Positions 8,379-16,764 of a stretch of 64,000 nucleotides of DNA are shown piece after piece. Under the pieces are notes generated by a model that worked only from the letters and a program-made list of their open reading frames with translations, made no database searches and was not told where the DNA came from. The stretch comes from Virgibacillus natechei. GTDB taxonomy: Bacteria > Bacillota > Bacilli > Bacillales > Amphibacillaceae. The DNA lies in assembly GCF_026013645.1 (NCBI RefSeq), contig NZ_CP110224.1:682001-746000 (forward strand), in the 5' to 3' direction. A program made the position numbers and the translations under genes. Numbering within the stretch: the first letter of the stretch is position 1; every line of letters starts with the position of its first letter.

Positions 8379-8846
8379 ATGGTTTCCTATCCCCCTCCTG
8401 ATAATGAGCATATTGATGATCAAATGATCAAAATGGAAGTGAATCTCGATGACATTTCCGGTGAATGGCTTGGCTATGTGATGGATGTCTTATTTGAAGC
8501 TGGAGCAAATGATGTATTCTATACGCCTATTTATATGAAAAAAAACAGACCGGGGGTTTTGCTTCAATTGCTTTGTCCCCGAAAAAGTATGGATAAAATG
8601 AAAGAAATCCTACTTAAAGAAACGACTACATTCGGCATTCGTTATTACCCCTTAACTGTCCACCGTATGGAACGAAATTTTGTCAACGTAGAGACAGAGT
8701 GGGGAACGGTTACGGTTAAACAAGGGATATATAATGGTGAGGTTTTTCAGCGTTCTCCGGAATTTGAGGATTGTAAGGCGATAGCGGAGGAGTTTGGGGT
8801 ACCGCTGAAGGTGGTTTATGAGCGGGTTTGGCGGGAAATGGGCTAG
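8379..8846 (+). CDS. larC: LarC C-terminal domain protein (LarC2), cofactor nickel insertion
   Basis: The 155-residue protein matches only the C-terminal half of LarC, the CTP-using nickel cyclometallase: MEVNLDDISGEWLGYVMDVLFEAGANDVFYTPI in pieces near residues 20-55, then KKNRPGVLLQLLC and the R-x-x-x-x-R-x-x-x-V pattern after HRMERNFV. In L. plantarum LarC is made as LarC1 plus LarC2 by programmed frameshifting. Here no N-terminal half is found upstream (larB ends 20 bases earlier) or elsewhere in the window. GAGAGGAG lies 8 bases before the ATG at 8379, so it is independently translated. It either acts with a LarC1 encoded elsewhere or the locus has lost it. Confidence 0.82.
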   Translation: MVSYPPPDNEHIDDQMIKMEVNLDDISGEWLGYVMDVLFEAGANDVFYTPIYMKKNRPGVLLQLLCPRKSMDKMKEILLKETTTFGIRYYPLTVHRMERNFVNVETEWGTVTVKQGIYNGEVFQRSPEFEDCKAIAEEFGVPLKVVYERVWREMG

Positions 8847-8897
8847 GTGTTTGTATCTTATTATAAAAAAATGTAAATAGCATGAATGAGCTAATGC

Positions 8898-8942
8898 ATA
8901 CCTATGTACCTATATTAATTAAAGGTGCATAGGTATTTTTTA
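8898..8942 (+). terminator. Terminator of the lar-gnt operon
   Basis: ATACCTATGTACCT pairs with AGGTGCATAGGTAT (one mismatch) and is followed by six T. Confidence 0.75.
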
Positions 8943-8970
8943 TCATTTTTTAAAAATCTTTTTAAATGTA

Positions 8971-9036
8971 TTGAAAATTAAAACGCTTACAGTTAAGATG
9001 TATTTAGTTCACTAGTTTGTTTGGCGAACAAATTAA
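8971..9036 (+). promoter_or_regulatory. Promoter, cre site and XylR/ROK-like operator of the GH3 gene
   Basis: TTGAAA (8971-8976), 17 bp, TAAGAT (8994-8999). A cre-like site TTAAAACGCTTACA (8978-8991, 13 of 14 consensus positions) fills the spacer. The operator at 9012-9036 has half-sites CTAGTTTGTT and AACAAATTAA around TGGCG. This suggests glucose repression by CcpA plus substrate control. Confidence 0.7.
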
Positions 9037-9143
9037 TTTGGTGGAGAATTAATCTGATTTTGCTTTAACACTTTAGAAGGGAGGGTAAGAAGCATTTTTT
9101 ATTTAACAACTATGAAAACGCTTAAATAAAATAGGGAGGGGAA

Positions 9144-11429
9144 ATGATGGGAAAGACAATTTTTGGGAGTAAAGTAGTGTTGTATTTTCTTACTTTGTTG
9201 TTAGTGTCCTCACTTTTTGTATCATCAATTAGCGCGCAAGATGGAATTAATGCAGATCCAGACGTTGATACTCGAGTGAAAGACACTATGGAAGTGGATG
9301 GAAAAACGTTCAGGGATTTAAACGGAAACGGGGAATTAGATCCTTATGAGGACTGGAGACTCCCTGTTGAAGAGAGAGTGGAAGATCTGGTTTCACAAAT
9401 GAATGCTGAAGAAAAGGCGGGATTGATGCACATCTCCAGCCTTCGTGACGAATCAAGCACGGGACTAACGGATGATCACCTACGTTACTTTGTCGTTCGT
9501 GATGATCCGAATGCTTATGACTTGGCTGAGAGGGGTAACGAGTTTCAAGAACTAGCAGAATCTACTCGTCTGGGAATTCCAGTTGTAATGACTGCTAATC
9601 CACGTGATCATATCAACTTTGACCAGGTTGTAGGACATGCTGAAGCGAGTGGTCAATGGCCTGGGGAGTTAGGATTAGCTGCTACTCAGGATCCAGAGTT
9701 AGTCAGGGAATTTGCTGAGTTATCAGCTGAGCAATGGCGCTCGTCTGGTATGCATAAGATGTATGGATATATGGCAGACGTGCTAACTGAGCCGCGCTGG
9801 ACTCGAACAGATGGTACGTTTGGTGAAGATCCTGAACTCATCGCTGATATGATGACTTCGATTGTTGAAGGCTTCCAGGGTGAGGAATTAAGTGAAAACA
9901 GCGTTTCATTGACGACGAAGCACTTCCCTGGTGGTGGACCTCGTGTAGATGGTACTGATCCACATCATGAATGGGGACAGACCAATGAATATCCAACTGA
10001 GGGAAGCTTATATAATTACCATCTACCGCCAATGGTGGCTGCTATTGAAGCTGGTACAACATCAATTATGCCTTATTACGCAAAACCCATGAATGAGGCA
10101 AGTGCATTACAGTTGCCTGAACATTTGTGGTTCTCAGAAGATCAGCAGTTTGAAGAGGTAGCATTTGCCTATAACAAGAGTATCTTGCAAGACCTAATGC
10201 AAGATGAGTTAGGTTTTGATGGTTATGTAAACAGTGACAGCGGTATTTTGGACAACATGCCTTGGGGCGTTGAACATTTAACGCTTGAAGAACGTTATGC
10301 TAAGGCAATAGATGCTGGGACAAGCATCTTCTCTGACTATAATGATCCAAGTGGGCTGATCAGTGCCTTGGATCAAGGCGTAGTCTCTGAGGACGATTTA
10401 GACCCTTCAGTGACATTTTTGTTAACTGAGATGTTTGAACTAGGTTTGTTCGAGAATCCATACGTTGATCCTGAACTAGCTCAAGAGATCAATGATGACC
10501 CTGAAACACAAGATCTGGCCGATGAGGCACATCGCAAATCGATTGTGCTGCTGAGTAATGAAAACGACGATAACGGCCAGGTTTTGCCAATTACTGATAA
10601 TGAAGTTGAAGACGTTAAGCTTTACGTTGAAGCATTTCGAGCAGGAGAGGAAGAATCAGCAGAAGCGAGCGCAGATTTAGCTCAGTCAATAGCTTCGGCG
10701 GATCCGTCAATGGAGGTAGTTGATTATCCGGAAGAGGCTACTCATGCCTATATAGCTGTCATGCCGACCATAAATTGGAGACAACATGACAATGAAGGAG
10801 ATCCTCCATCTATTGAACTGAAAAAGGATTCTGATACGGAAATTGATGCTGAGCGAATTCTTGATTTACAAGAACAGGTGGAAACCACCATTTTAGGTGT
10901 GAATATGACTAATCCGTGGTTGATCAACGAGATTGAGCCAGGTGCAGATGCTGTGTTGGCTACATTCAACAACACGCCAGAGTCAATTGTAGATATCATC
11001 CGCGGCAAATTCAACCCGACCGGTGAGCTTCCGTTCACAGTGCCGGCCGACACAGAGGCCGTCGAAAATAATGCATCGGACGTACCGGGCTATGCCGAGA
11101 CATTCGACTATGCATATACGGATGCTTCTGATAATGATTACGAATTAGGGTTCGGTCTTTCCTATACAAGTGCATCTGATATAAAAGAGAAAATTGACCA
11201 GTTTGAAGAAGAGGGAGAATTCCAGAATTTTGGAGCAGCTCGTTCCCTACAGGCACAGTTGAACCCCGTTGAGCAATTTGAAAATCAGGGAGATGCTGAA
11301 AAGGTTGTGCAACATCTGGAAGGATTTAACCAAAAACTTGAACAGCATATTGAAAAAGGAAGAATATCTGAAAAAGCATTTGAATCTATCCAAGCAAGTG
11401 CTGCAGATTTAATGGCTAAATGGCAGTAG
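9144..11429 (+). CDS. Secreted GH3 family beta-glycosidase with C-terminal FIMAH-like domain
   Basis: The 761-residue protein has a Sec signal peptide (hydrophobic residues ~11-29, likely cut after Ala31). A short calcium-loop-like motif DLNGNGELDPYED follows at residues 58-70. The GH3 catalytic barrel spans about 75-450 with EPRWTR, KHFPGGG and the nucleophile region GYVNSDSG (Asp365), and the C-terminal GH3 sandwich spans ~465-670. The last ~80 residues (GAARSLQAQLN, VVQHLEGFNQKLEQHI, GRISEKAFE) resemble the FIMAH domain found at the end of many exported Bacillus enzymes. It removes beta-linked sugar from an external glycoside; the aglycone is unknown. Its promoter shares operator and cre with the LarA operon and TRAP genes. 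GGGAGGGG precedes the ATG. Confidence 0.85.
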   Translation: MMGKTIFGSKVVLYFLTLLLVSSLFVSSISAQDGINADPDVDTRVKDTMEVDGKTFRDLNGNGELDPYEDWRLPVEERVEDLVSQMNAEEKAGLMHISSLRDESSTGLTDDHLRYFVVRDDPNAYDLAERGNEFQELAESTRLGIPVVMTANPRDHINFDQVVGHAEASGQWPGELGLAATQDPELVREFAELSAEQWRSSGMHKMYGYMADVLTEPRWTRTDGTFGEDPELIADMMTSIVEGFQGEELSENSVSLTTKHFPGGGPRVDGTDPHHEWGQTNEYPTEGSLYNYHLPPMVAAIEAGTTSIMPYYAKPMNEASALQLPEHLWFSEDQQFEEVAFAYNKSILQDLMQDELGFDGYVNSDSGILDNMPWGVEHLTLEERYAKAIDAGTSIFSDYNDPSGLISALDQGVVSEDDLDPSVTFLLTEMFELGLFENPYVDPELAQEINDDPETQDLADEAHRKSIVLLSNENDDNGQVLPITDNEVEDVKLYVEAFRAGEEESAEASADLAQSIASADPSMEVVDYPEEATHAYIAVMPTINWRQHDNEGDPPSIELKKDSDTEIDAERILDLQEQVETTILGVNMTNPWLINEIEPGADAVLATFNNTPESIVDIIRGKFNPTGELPFTVPADTEAVENNASDVPGYAETFDYAYTDASDNDYELGFGLSYTSASDIKEKIDQFEEEGEFQNFGAARSLQAQLNPVEQFENQGDAEKVVQHLEGFNQKLEQHIEKGRISEKAFESIQASAADLMAKWQ

Positions 11430-11455
11430 AATAATAGATTAGATTTCTAGCTGAT

Positions 11456-11495
11456 ATCCCCTGTGACAATTTAATAGGTTGTCGCGGGGGATTTT
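11456..11495 (+). terminator. Terminator of the GH3 gene
   Basis: ATCCCCTGTGACAA pairs with TTGTCGCGGGGGAT (minor mismatches), followed by TTTT. Confidence 0.7.
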
Positions 11496-11601
11496 CAAGC
11501 TACTAGAAAAATTGTTGCAATTTATTCACCTAAACGATCAAATAAAGAATTAATTTTAAAGTATAGATTCGATCGAACTCTTTTTTAATGCAGCAAAAGC
11601 C

Positions 11602-11666
11602 TTGAAAAAACAAGCGCTTACATATATGATATAAACATTAGAAAATTTGTTTGGCATACAAACTAA
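11602..11666 (+). promoter_or_regulatory. Promoter, cre-like site and ROK-like operator of the membrane-protein gene
   Basis: TTGAAA (11602-11607), 17 bp, TATGAT (11625-11630). AGCGCTTACA in the spacer resembles cre. The operator at 11642-11666 has half-sites AAAATTTGTT and TACAAACTAA around TGGCA. Confidence 0.65.
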
Positions 11667-11695
11667 ATAAAGATTAACAATTTAAGGAGACACCA

Positions 11696-13060
11696 ATGAA
11701 ACAACACCCTATCTTTCGCTATCTATATATCTTTTATTCTTTTGTATTTGTTATCCATATCGTTAACGTATTTATAGAAAGTGACAATTTAAATTACATA
11801 CTAGGAATCTTGGCGCTTATTATGTTAGCTGTATCCTTTGCAGGAGCTTCGAGGCTATTCAAAATTCTTGGAAGTGCATTTATTTTGATAGGTAGCGTTG
11901 TTTTTGCAGCTTCAGGACAATCAATCGAAACGATCCCAGCTTTATTAACATCAAACATGTCACTGTTGACGCTTTTAGCGATGCTGCCATGGATGAACAG
12001 TGTGGTGAGGAGTGGAAGGTTTGATCAAAGTCTGAACAATCTTTTGAAAGTAAATGTTTCTGACTTAGGTAAGTTATATCCACGTAGTTCCATAACGACA
12101 CTCACATTGGCATCTTTTTTAAATTTATCAGCTGCCACCATATCCCAGGATGTTTTAAAGGAAAACTTACGTCCACTTGATAAAAAATTACGCGATTCAT
12201 TTATTGCTACAGCAACGCTAAGAGGCTATTCTTTGGCATTATTGTGGAGTCCTTTGGAAATATTATTGGCGGTCTCCATATTTACAACTGGTGTTGATTA
12301 CGTTTCTTTATTGCCCTGGTTACTTATGATTGCGGCAATTACATTTATCCTTGATTCGATTTGGGGTCGGTTTCATTATAAAAAATATGCTTATGAAAAT
12401 ACGAATAAGCAATCTATTAATATGAAAGAAATGATCAAAAAAATCGTCCATTTACTAGTGGCGCTTGTTCTATTTTTAAGCTTGGTCATTTCTCTTGGAA
12501 ACCTGTTTAATTTGGACTTCATTTTCACTGTTACGATACTTATTTTTCCATTTGCTTTCATATGGTCTCTCATTATGAAGCGTCGGCGCAGTTTCTGGAC
12601 TATCGGGTGGAACACATGGAAGGCGAAGACGAATACGATGCAAAATTTCATCGTATTGTTTATATCCTTAGCGTTCTTTGCAAATAGTATTGATGGTACA
12701 CCGTTTCTTGATTTTATCCAACAACCGATTTTGGCTTTTTCTGATTATCCAATAGTTATCTTTGTTATGATCCAACTGATTTTTATATTTATGAGCATGT
12801 TTGGTATTCATCCAATTGCGACGATTGGGATATTAAGTGGAGGTATTGCAACCTTACTTGAATTTATGAATCCAGTTAGCATTGCCATTGTCTTGGTCAC
12901 AAGCTCGATTGCTACATTAACAGTAGGGACTTATGGGTTGGTTGTGCAATTAACAGCAGTTAATACGGGACAGAACCCATATCGTATTACGATCAACAAT
13001 TTGCTGTATTCCTTGTTTTTTGGAGGTATAGGAACGGTTGTAGCCTATTTCCTTTTATAG
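11696..13060 (+). CDS. Polytopic membrane protein, probable transporter, family not recognised
   Basis: The 454-residue protein has about 11-12 hydrophobic segments and a cytoplasmic-type basic loop in the middle (residues ~230-250 and MKRRRSF near 293). It does not show MFS, APC or TRAP signatures. The two-half architecture, each half with a broken helix-like region (SAATISQDVL near 144 and HPIATIGILSGG near 375), recalls ion-transporter superfamily carriers of organic acids, but I cannot place it in a family. It is a single-gene unit with its own terminator-like hairpin and shares the operator and cre-like site of the LarA and TRAP genes. A role in moving the pathway substrate or product is therefore the best guess. 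AAGGAG lies 9 bases before the ATG. Confidence 0.7.
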   Translation: MKQHPIFRYLYIFYSFVFVIHIVNVFIESDNLNYILGILALIMLAVSFAGASRLFKILGSAFILIGSVVFAASGQSIETIPALLTSNMSLLTLLAMLPWMNSVVRSGRFDQSLNNLLKVNVSDLGKLYPRSSITTLTLASFLNLSAATISQDVLKENLRPLDKKLRDSFIATATLRGYSLALLWSPLEILLAVSIFTTGVDYVSLLPWLLMIAAITFILDSIWGRFHYKKYAYENTNKQSINMKEMIKKIVHLLVALVLFLSLVISLGNLFNLDFIFTVTILIFPFAFIWSLIMKRRRSFWTIGWNTWKAKTNTMQNFIVLFISLAFFANSIDGTPFLDFIQQPILAFSDYPIVIFVMIQLIFIFMSMFGIHPIATIGILSGGIATLLEFMNPVSIAIVLVTSSIATLTVGTYGLVVQLTAVNTGQNPYRITINNLLYSLFFGGIGTVVAYFLL

Positions 13061-13098
13061 GATAAATTTGAAAAGTAATCTCAGTTAAGTAGATATTT

Positions 13099-13133
13099 GT
13101 CACAAAGCTTGGCTTATCGCCAAGCTTTGTGAC
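13099..13133. repeat. Perfect 15-bp inverted repeat after the membrane-protein gene
   Basis: GTCACAAAGCTTGGC and its exact reverse complement flank TTATC. There is no T run on either side, so termination would need another factor; it may act as an mRNA 3' end barrier. Confidence 0.55.
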
Positions 13134-13188
13134 GGAAGCCAAAGTCTGCGTTTACGACGCACAAATGTTTTAGAAGAATCGCAGTCCC

Positions 13189-13230
13189 AATGGTCTTCGG
13201 TGGGACGAGCATTTACGCGCAGTCCCAGGA
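13189..13230 (+). repeat. Fragment of the dispersed intergenic repeat seen at 56.8 kb
   Basis: About 42 bases match, in reverse orientation, 56800-56839 with only a few differences (common core GAGCATTTACGCGCAG). A small open frame over it is explained by the repeat. Confidence 0.6.
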
Positions 13231-13383
13231 TGTGCCCGTTTTAGCCAGTGAGAAGAAGAAAGTTTTCAGATTTATTGCTGAGATTTTTAAATATGAACTG
13301 TTTGAGGTGACAGTATTTAGGCGTTTGTGTTATTCGCTTAGAGAATATGTAGGTACTTTCTCTTATTTTTTAAATGAAAACGC

Positions 13384-13452
13384 TTGATTATTGTAACGCT
13401 TACAATTATAATATAAGTATCAACTATTTAGTTTGTTTGCTGAACAAAATAA
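13384..13452 (+). promoter_or_regulatory. Promoter, cre-like site and ROK-like operator of the TRAP operon
   Basis: TTGATT (13384-13389), 17 bp, TATAAT (13407-13412), with AACGCTTACA (cre-like) in the spacer. The operator at 13428-13452 has half-sites TTAGTTTGTT and AACAAAATAA around TGCTG, the best match to the xyl-type operator in the window. Confidence 0.72.
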
Positions 13453-13542
13453 TGAAGGAGGTTAAATGTTCACCATTTAGTTAGTGTTATAAAGTTAGTT
13501 GGAACAGAAATCAGTTACAACCAAATTTGAGGGGGAAATAGA

Positions 13543-14574
13543 ATGAATAAAAAATTAGTGTATTTATTCTCGATTTTGTTTCTAGTAGTAATTGTTTTAG
13601 CGGCTTGTGGAGGCGAAACAGATGATGCTGCATCAGAAGAAGGAAATGACGATGGAACATCAGAAGAAACGGAAGAAACAGTTACATTAACATTAGCGGA
13701 AAACCACCCGGAAGATTATCCTACTACAATTGGCAACGAAGAGTTTGCTAGACTAGTAGAGGAAAAAACAGACGGACGTTATGAAGTAGAAGTCTATGCT
13801 GGCGGTCAATTGGGTGAAGAGTCAGAAGTACTTGAGCAAGTACAACTAGGTACTATCGAGTTAGCACGGGTTAATTCAATACCATTAACTCAATTCTCAG
13901 ATGAAATTGGCGTTCTGTCCATGCCTTATTTATTTGACGATGAAGAAGCAAAATGGGATAAGTTAAATGGTGAAGTTGGTCAGGAGTTACTGGGGACATT
14001 AGATGGATCAGGATTAGTTGGTCTAACATTCTATGATTCTGGTGAGCGAAGCTTTTATAATTCTGAACGTCCGGTTGAAACACCTGAAGATATGGAAGGG
14101 CTTCAAATTCGAGTGCAATCCTCTGACTTGGCGATAGCTATTGTAGAATCATTAGGTGCATCAGCTACTCCAATGGAATACGGAGAAGTATATTCTGCGA
14201 TGCAAACAGGTGTCATTGATGGTGCGGAAAATAATTTCCCAAGTTACTACACGTCTAATCATTATGAAGTAGCCGAATACTTCACGGTAAATGGATATCA
14301 AGGAACGCCGGAAGTATTACTGGGGTCCGAAGATTTATGGGATGATCTAAGTGATGAGGATAGAGAGGCATTTACAGAAGCCGCAATGGAGTCTGTTGAT
14401 GTGCAGCGTGAAGCTTGGGCTGAATTGACAGAAGAATCTAGAGAAGCTGTTATAGAAAATGGTAATGAACTTGTAGAAGTTGAGGATACGGATGAGTGGA
14501 GAGAAGCTGTTCAACCTGTCTATGATGAGTTTGGTGACCAGTACAGTGAATGGATTGATAGATTAACAGAATAA
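13543..14574 (+). CDS. dctP: TRAP transporter substrate-binding lipoprotein DctP
   Basis: The 343-residue protein is the solute receptor of a TRAP carrier for acidic substrates. It has a lipoprotein signal ending LAAC (Cys22) and an acidic linker to about residue 46. The DctP fold follows with LTLAENHPEDYP, YAGGQLGEESEVLEQVQLGTIELA and the signature LQIRVQSSDLAIAIVESLGASATPMEYGEVYSAMQTGVIDGAENN (residues ~187-231), whose Arg binds the substrate carboxylate. The family takes up C4 acids, sugar acids or sialic acid; this branch includes uronate/aldonate receptors. It is the first gene of dctPQM, and a hairpin after it would keep the receptor more abundant than the membrane parts. The substrate is inferred from the neighbouring regulon. 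Confidence 0.88.
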   Translation: MNKKLVYLFSILFLVVIVLAACGGETDDAASEEGNDDGTSEETEETVTLTLAENHPEDYPTTIGNEEFARLVEEKTDGRYEVEVYAGGQLGEESEVLEQVQLGTIELARVNSIPLTQFSDEIGVLSMPYLFDDEEAKWDKLNGEVGQELLGTLDGSGLVGLTFYDSGERSFYNSERPVETPEDMEGLQIRVQSSDLAIAIVESLGASATPMEYGEVYSAMQTGVIDGAENNFPSYYTSNHYEVAEYFTVNGYQGTPEVLLGSEDLWDDLSDEDREAFTEAAMESVDVQREAWAELTEESREAVIENGNELVEVEDTDEWREAVQPVYDEFGDQYSEWIDRLTE

Positions 14575-14589
14575 GTAATAGTGGAGGAG

Positions 14590-14627
14590 GAGAAGTGGGG
14601 TTCCTCACTCGGGTAATCTCACTTCTC
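14590..14627 (+). repeat. Hairpin between dctP and dctQ
   Basis: GAGAAGTG pairs with CACTTCTC across a 22-base loop. It is probably a stability or partial-termination element, as expected between receptor and membrane subunits. Confidence 0.45.
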
Positions 14628-14649
14628 TTAATCTAAGGGAGGATTCATC

Positions 14650-15147
14650 ATGAAGGCTTTAAAGATGACCAAAAATGCTTTGGATCGGCTACTTTTAGTA
14701 TCTTCCTTAATAATACTGGTAGTAATGGTTCTTGTAATTCTTTATCAAGTATTTTCGAGACAAATTTTAGGCACGGCACCTGCCTGGACTGAAGAATTAT
14801 CCCGATTACTATTTGTTTGGGTAAGCTTTTTTGGTATAGCATATGGATTTAAAGAAAAACTTCATATCGGTGTTGGGCTTGTGGTTAACATGTTTCCCGA
14901 GAAAGTTCAGGATATATTTGATTATCTGGCAAAAGCATTAGTTATCGCTTTTGGTATGATTTTAATATACTATGGGTGGCAATTTACTGTATTGACAAGC
15001 AGTTCAACGATGCCTGCAATTGGATGGCCTTCCAGTGTGCTATATGCCTGCATGCCAATCGCAGGAGTTTTCGTAACATTGAATGGGATAGAACTACTAT
15101 TTAGAAAAGGAATGCATCAAGAGCTAGACGATGTAAGTGAGGAGTGA
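14650..15147 (+). CDS. dctQ: TRAP transporter small membrane subunit DctQ
   Basis: The 165-residue protein has four hydrophobic segments (about residues 18-38, 53-70, 90-108, 130-148). It carries the DctQ signature VFSRQILGTAPAWTEELSRLLFVW in pieces near 35-58, with the conserved Trp-x-Glu-Glu. It pairs with DctM to form the sodium-driven carrier. GGGAGG lies 8 bases before the ATG, and dctM starts 4 bases after its stop. Confidence 0.88.
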   Translation: MKALKMTKNALDRLLLVSSLIILVVMVLVILYQVFSRQILGTAPAWTEELSRLLFVWVSFFGIAYGFKEKLHIGVGLVVNMFPEKVQDIFDYLAKALVIAFGMILIYYGWQFTVLTSSSTMPAIGWPSSVLYACMPIAGVFVTLNGIELLFRKGMHQELDDVSEE

Positions 15148-15151
15148 GACG

Positions 15152-16432
15152 ATGGGAGTAGTTATATTAATAGGCAGTTTTTTACTAATGCTCATATTTA
15201 GAATTCCAATTGCACTTTCACTTATATTATCCTCCTTGGCTACTGGTTTGTATATGGAACTGGACCTATCAGCTCTTATACAACAAATGGTAGGTGGGTT
15301 AAATTCGTTTTCTTTACTAGCTATACCATTCTTTGTACTTGCTGGGGAAATAATGAATGAAGGTGGAATATCACGAAGATTAATCAATCTTTCTAATGTT
15401 ATCATCGGAAAAATTAGAGGTGGACTCGCACTGGTTAACGTGCTTGCTAGTACCTTTTTCGGAGGAATATCAGGGTCGGCAATTGCTGATACTTCTTCTG
15501 TAGGTTCTGTTATGATCCCAATGATGAAAAAACAGGGATATGATTCCGGATTTTCGGTTGCAACGACGATTTCCAGTTCAGCGCAAGGGGTGCTGATTCC
15601 GCCAAGTCATAACATGATTATCTATTCAACAGCAGCCGGTGGTGTTTCTGTTGGTGCTTTATTTATGGGAGGACTTGTTCCTGGATTACTGCTTGGATTG
15701 GCATTAATGGTTATAGTCTATATTCTTTCGGTGAAAAGAAACTATCCTAAAGGCGAGGTAGTAGAAAAGAAGGACGTTCCTGGAATCGTTTGGGAAGGTT
15801 TGTTAGGCTTACTTACTGCTGTTATCATCCTTGGTGGTATTATCAGTGGATTTTTCACCGTTACTGAGTCTGCTGCTATTGGTACATTGTATGCGTTTAT
15901 TATCACATTCTTTGTGTTTAGAGATATTGGTATTTCAAGAATGGGTATTATTTTACAAAGAACGTTTAAAACACTAGCGATGGTTTTATTTTTAATCGCG
16001 GCTTCTTCAGCATTTGGCTGGTTGTTAGCGTTATTAAGAGTACCAGCCATGGTATCGGACGGTTTAATAAGTATTTCTCCGAATGATATCGTAACAGTTC
16101 TTATGATCGTTCTTATTTTATTACTTTTAGGAATGATAATGGATATGGCTCCACTTATATTAATAGCAACACCGATATTACTACCTGTTGCAACAAGTGT
16201 CGGAATGGATCCGGTTCATTTTGGTGTTGTAATGATTCTATGTCTAGGTATTGGGTTAATCACACCACCTGTTGGAACGGTACTATTTGTAGGTTCATCG
16301 ATTGGTAGAATATCGATTGAACAAACAACCAAAGCACTATTACCTTTTTATAGTATCATGATAGTGATGTTATTAATAGTAGCCCTTGTCCCGTCAGTCG
16401 TGTTATGGTTACCGGATATTTTAGGACAATAG
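15152..16432 (+). CDS. dctM: TRAP transporter large permease subunit DctM
   Basis: The 426-residue, ~12-segment protein has DctM motifs: LLAIPFFVLAGEIMNEGGIS, ASTFFGGISGSAIADTSSVG, LIPPSHNMIIYS and the C-terminal GMDPVHFGVVMILCLGIGLITPPVG (each long motif given in part; residues ~60-80, 95-115, 155-167, 355-380). It forms the elevator-type transport domain. I start at 15152 because GAGGAG is 8 bases upstream; an in-frame GTG at 15137 overlaps the end of dctQ. Confidence 0.88.
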   Translation: MGVVILIGSFLLMLIFRIPIALSLILSSLATGLYMELDLSALIQQMVGGLNSFSLLAIPFFVLAGEIMNEGGISRRLINLSNVIIGKIRGGLALVNVLASTFFGGISGSAIADTSSVGSVMIPMMKKQGYDSGFSVATTISSSAQGVLIPPSHNMIIYSTAAGGVSVGALFMGGLVPGLLLGLALMVIVYILSVKRNYPKGEVVEKKDVPGIVWEGLLGLLTAVIILGGIISGFFTVTESAAIGTLYAFIITFFVFRDIGISRMGIILQRTFKTLAMVLFLIAASSAFGWLLALLRVPAMVSDGLISISPNDIVTVLMIVLILLLLGMIMDMAPLILIATPILLPVATSVGMDPVHFGVVMILCLGIGLITPPVGTVLFVGSSIGRISIEQTTKALLPFYSIMIVMLLIVALVPSVVLWLPDILGQ

Positions 16433-16439
16433 ATTATAA

Positions 16440-16476
16440 ACATCCCCATCATCATTTAGGTGTACAGGGGGTGTTT
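16440..16476 (+). terminator. Terminator of the TRAP operon
   Basis: ACATCCCC pairs with GGGGGTGT (one mismatch), followed by TTTT. Confidence 0.55.
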
Positions 16477-16764
16477 TATTATGAATAAAACTTCCAGTAG
16501 ACGAGAAATCATTCGCACCAGAATTAAAGAATAGAATTGAAGAAGAGACAAGAAAAACCAAATAATAATCTGAATTCAATCATTGAAAAAGGGGGTCAGC
16601 GTATGCTCAAAATAGCTGATATAAGATTCGGATATGTATCTTAGGTACATATCGGTGTCCCAAACAAATCAAGTCCAAAGGCATCATTAATAGTTTTTCT
16701 GAAGAATTATCGAGAGTGCAGAAGAAGGTGTAAGACTTTAAAGAAAGTAAATAGACCTTGAAGG

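Noticed and set aside
13190..13387. 65-codon open frame before the TRAP operon
   Set aside because: Its first part is the dispersed repeat also found at 56.8 kb and its end covers part of the TRAP promoter; there is no ribosome site.
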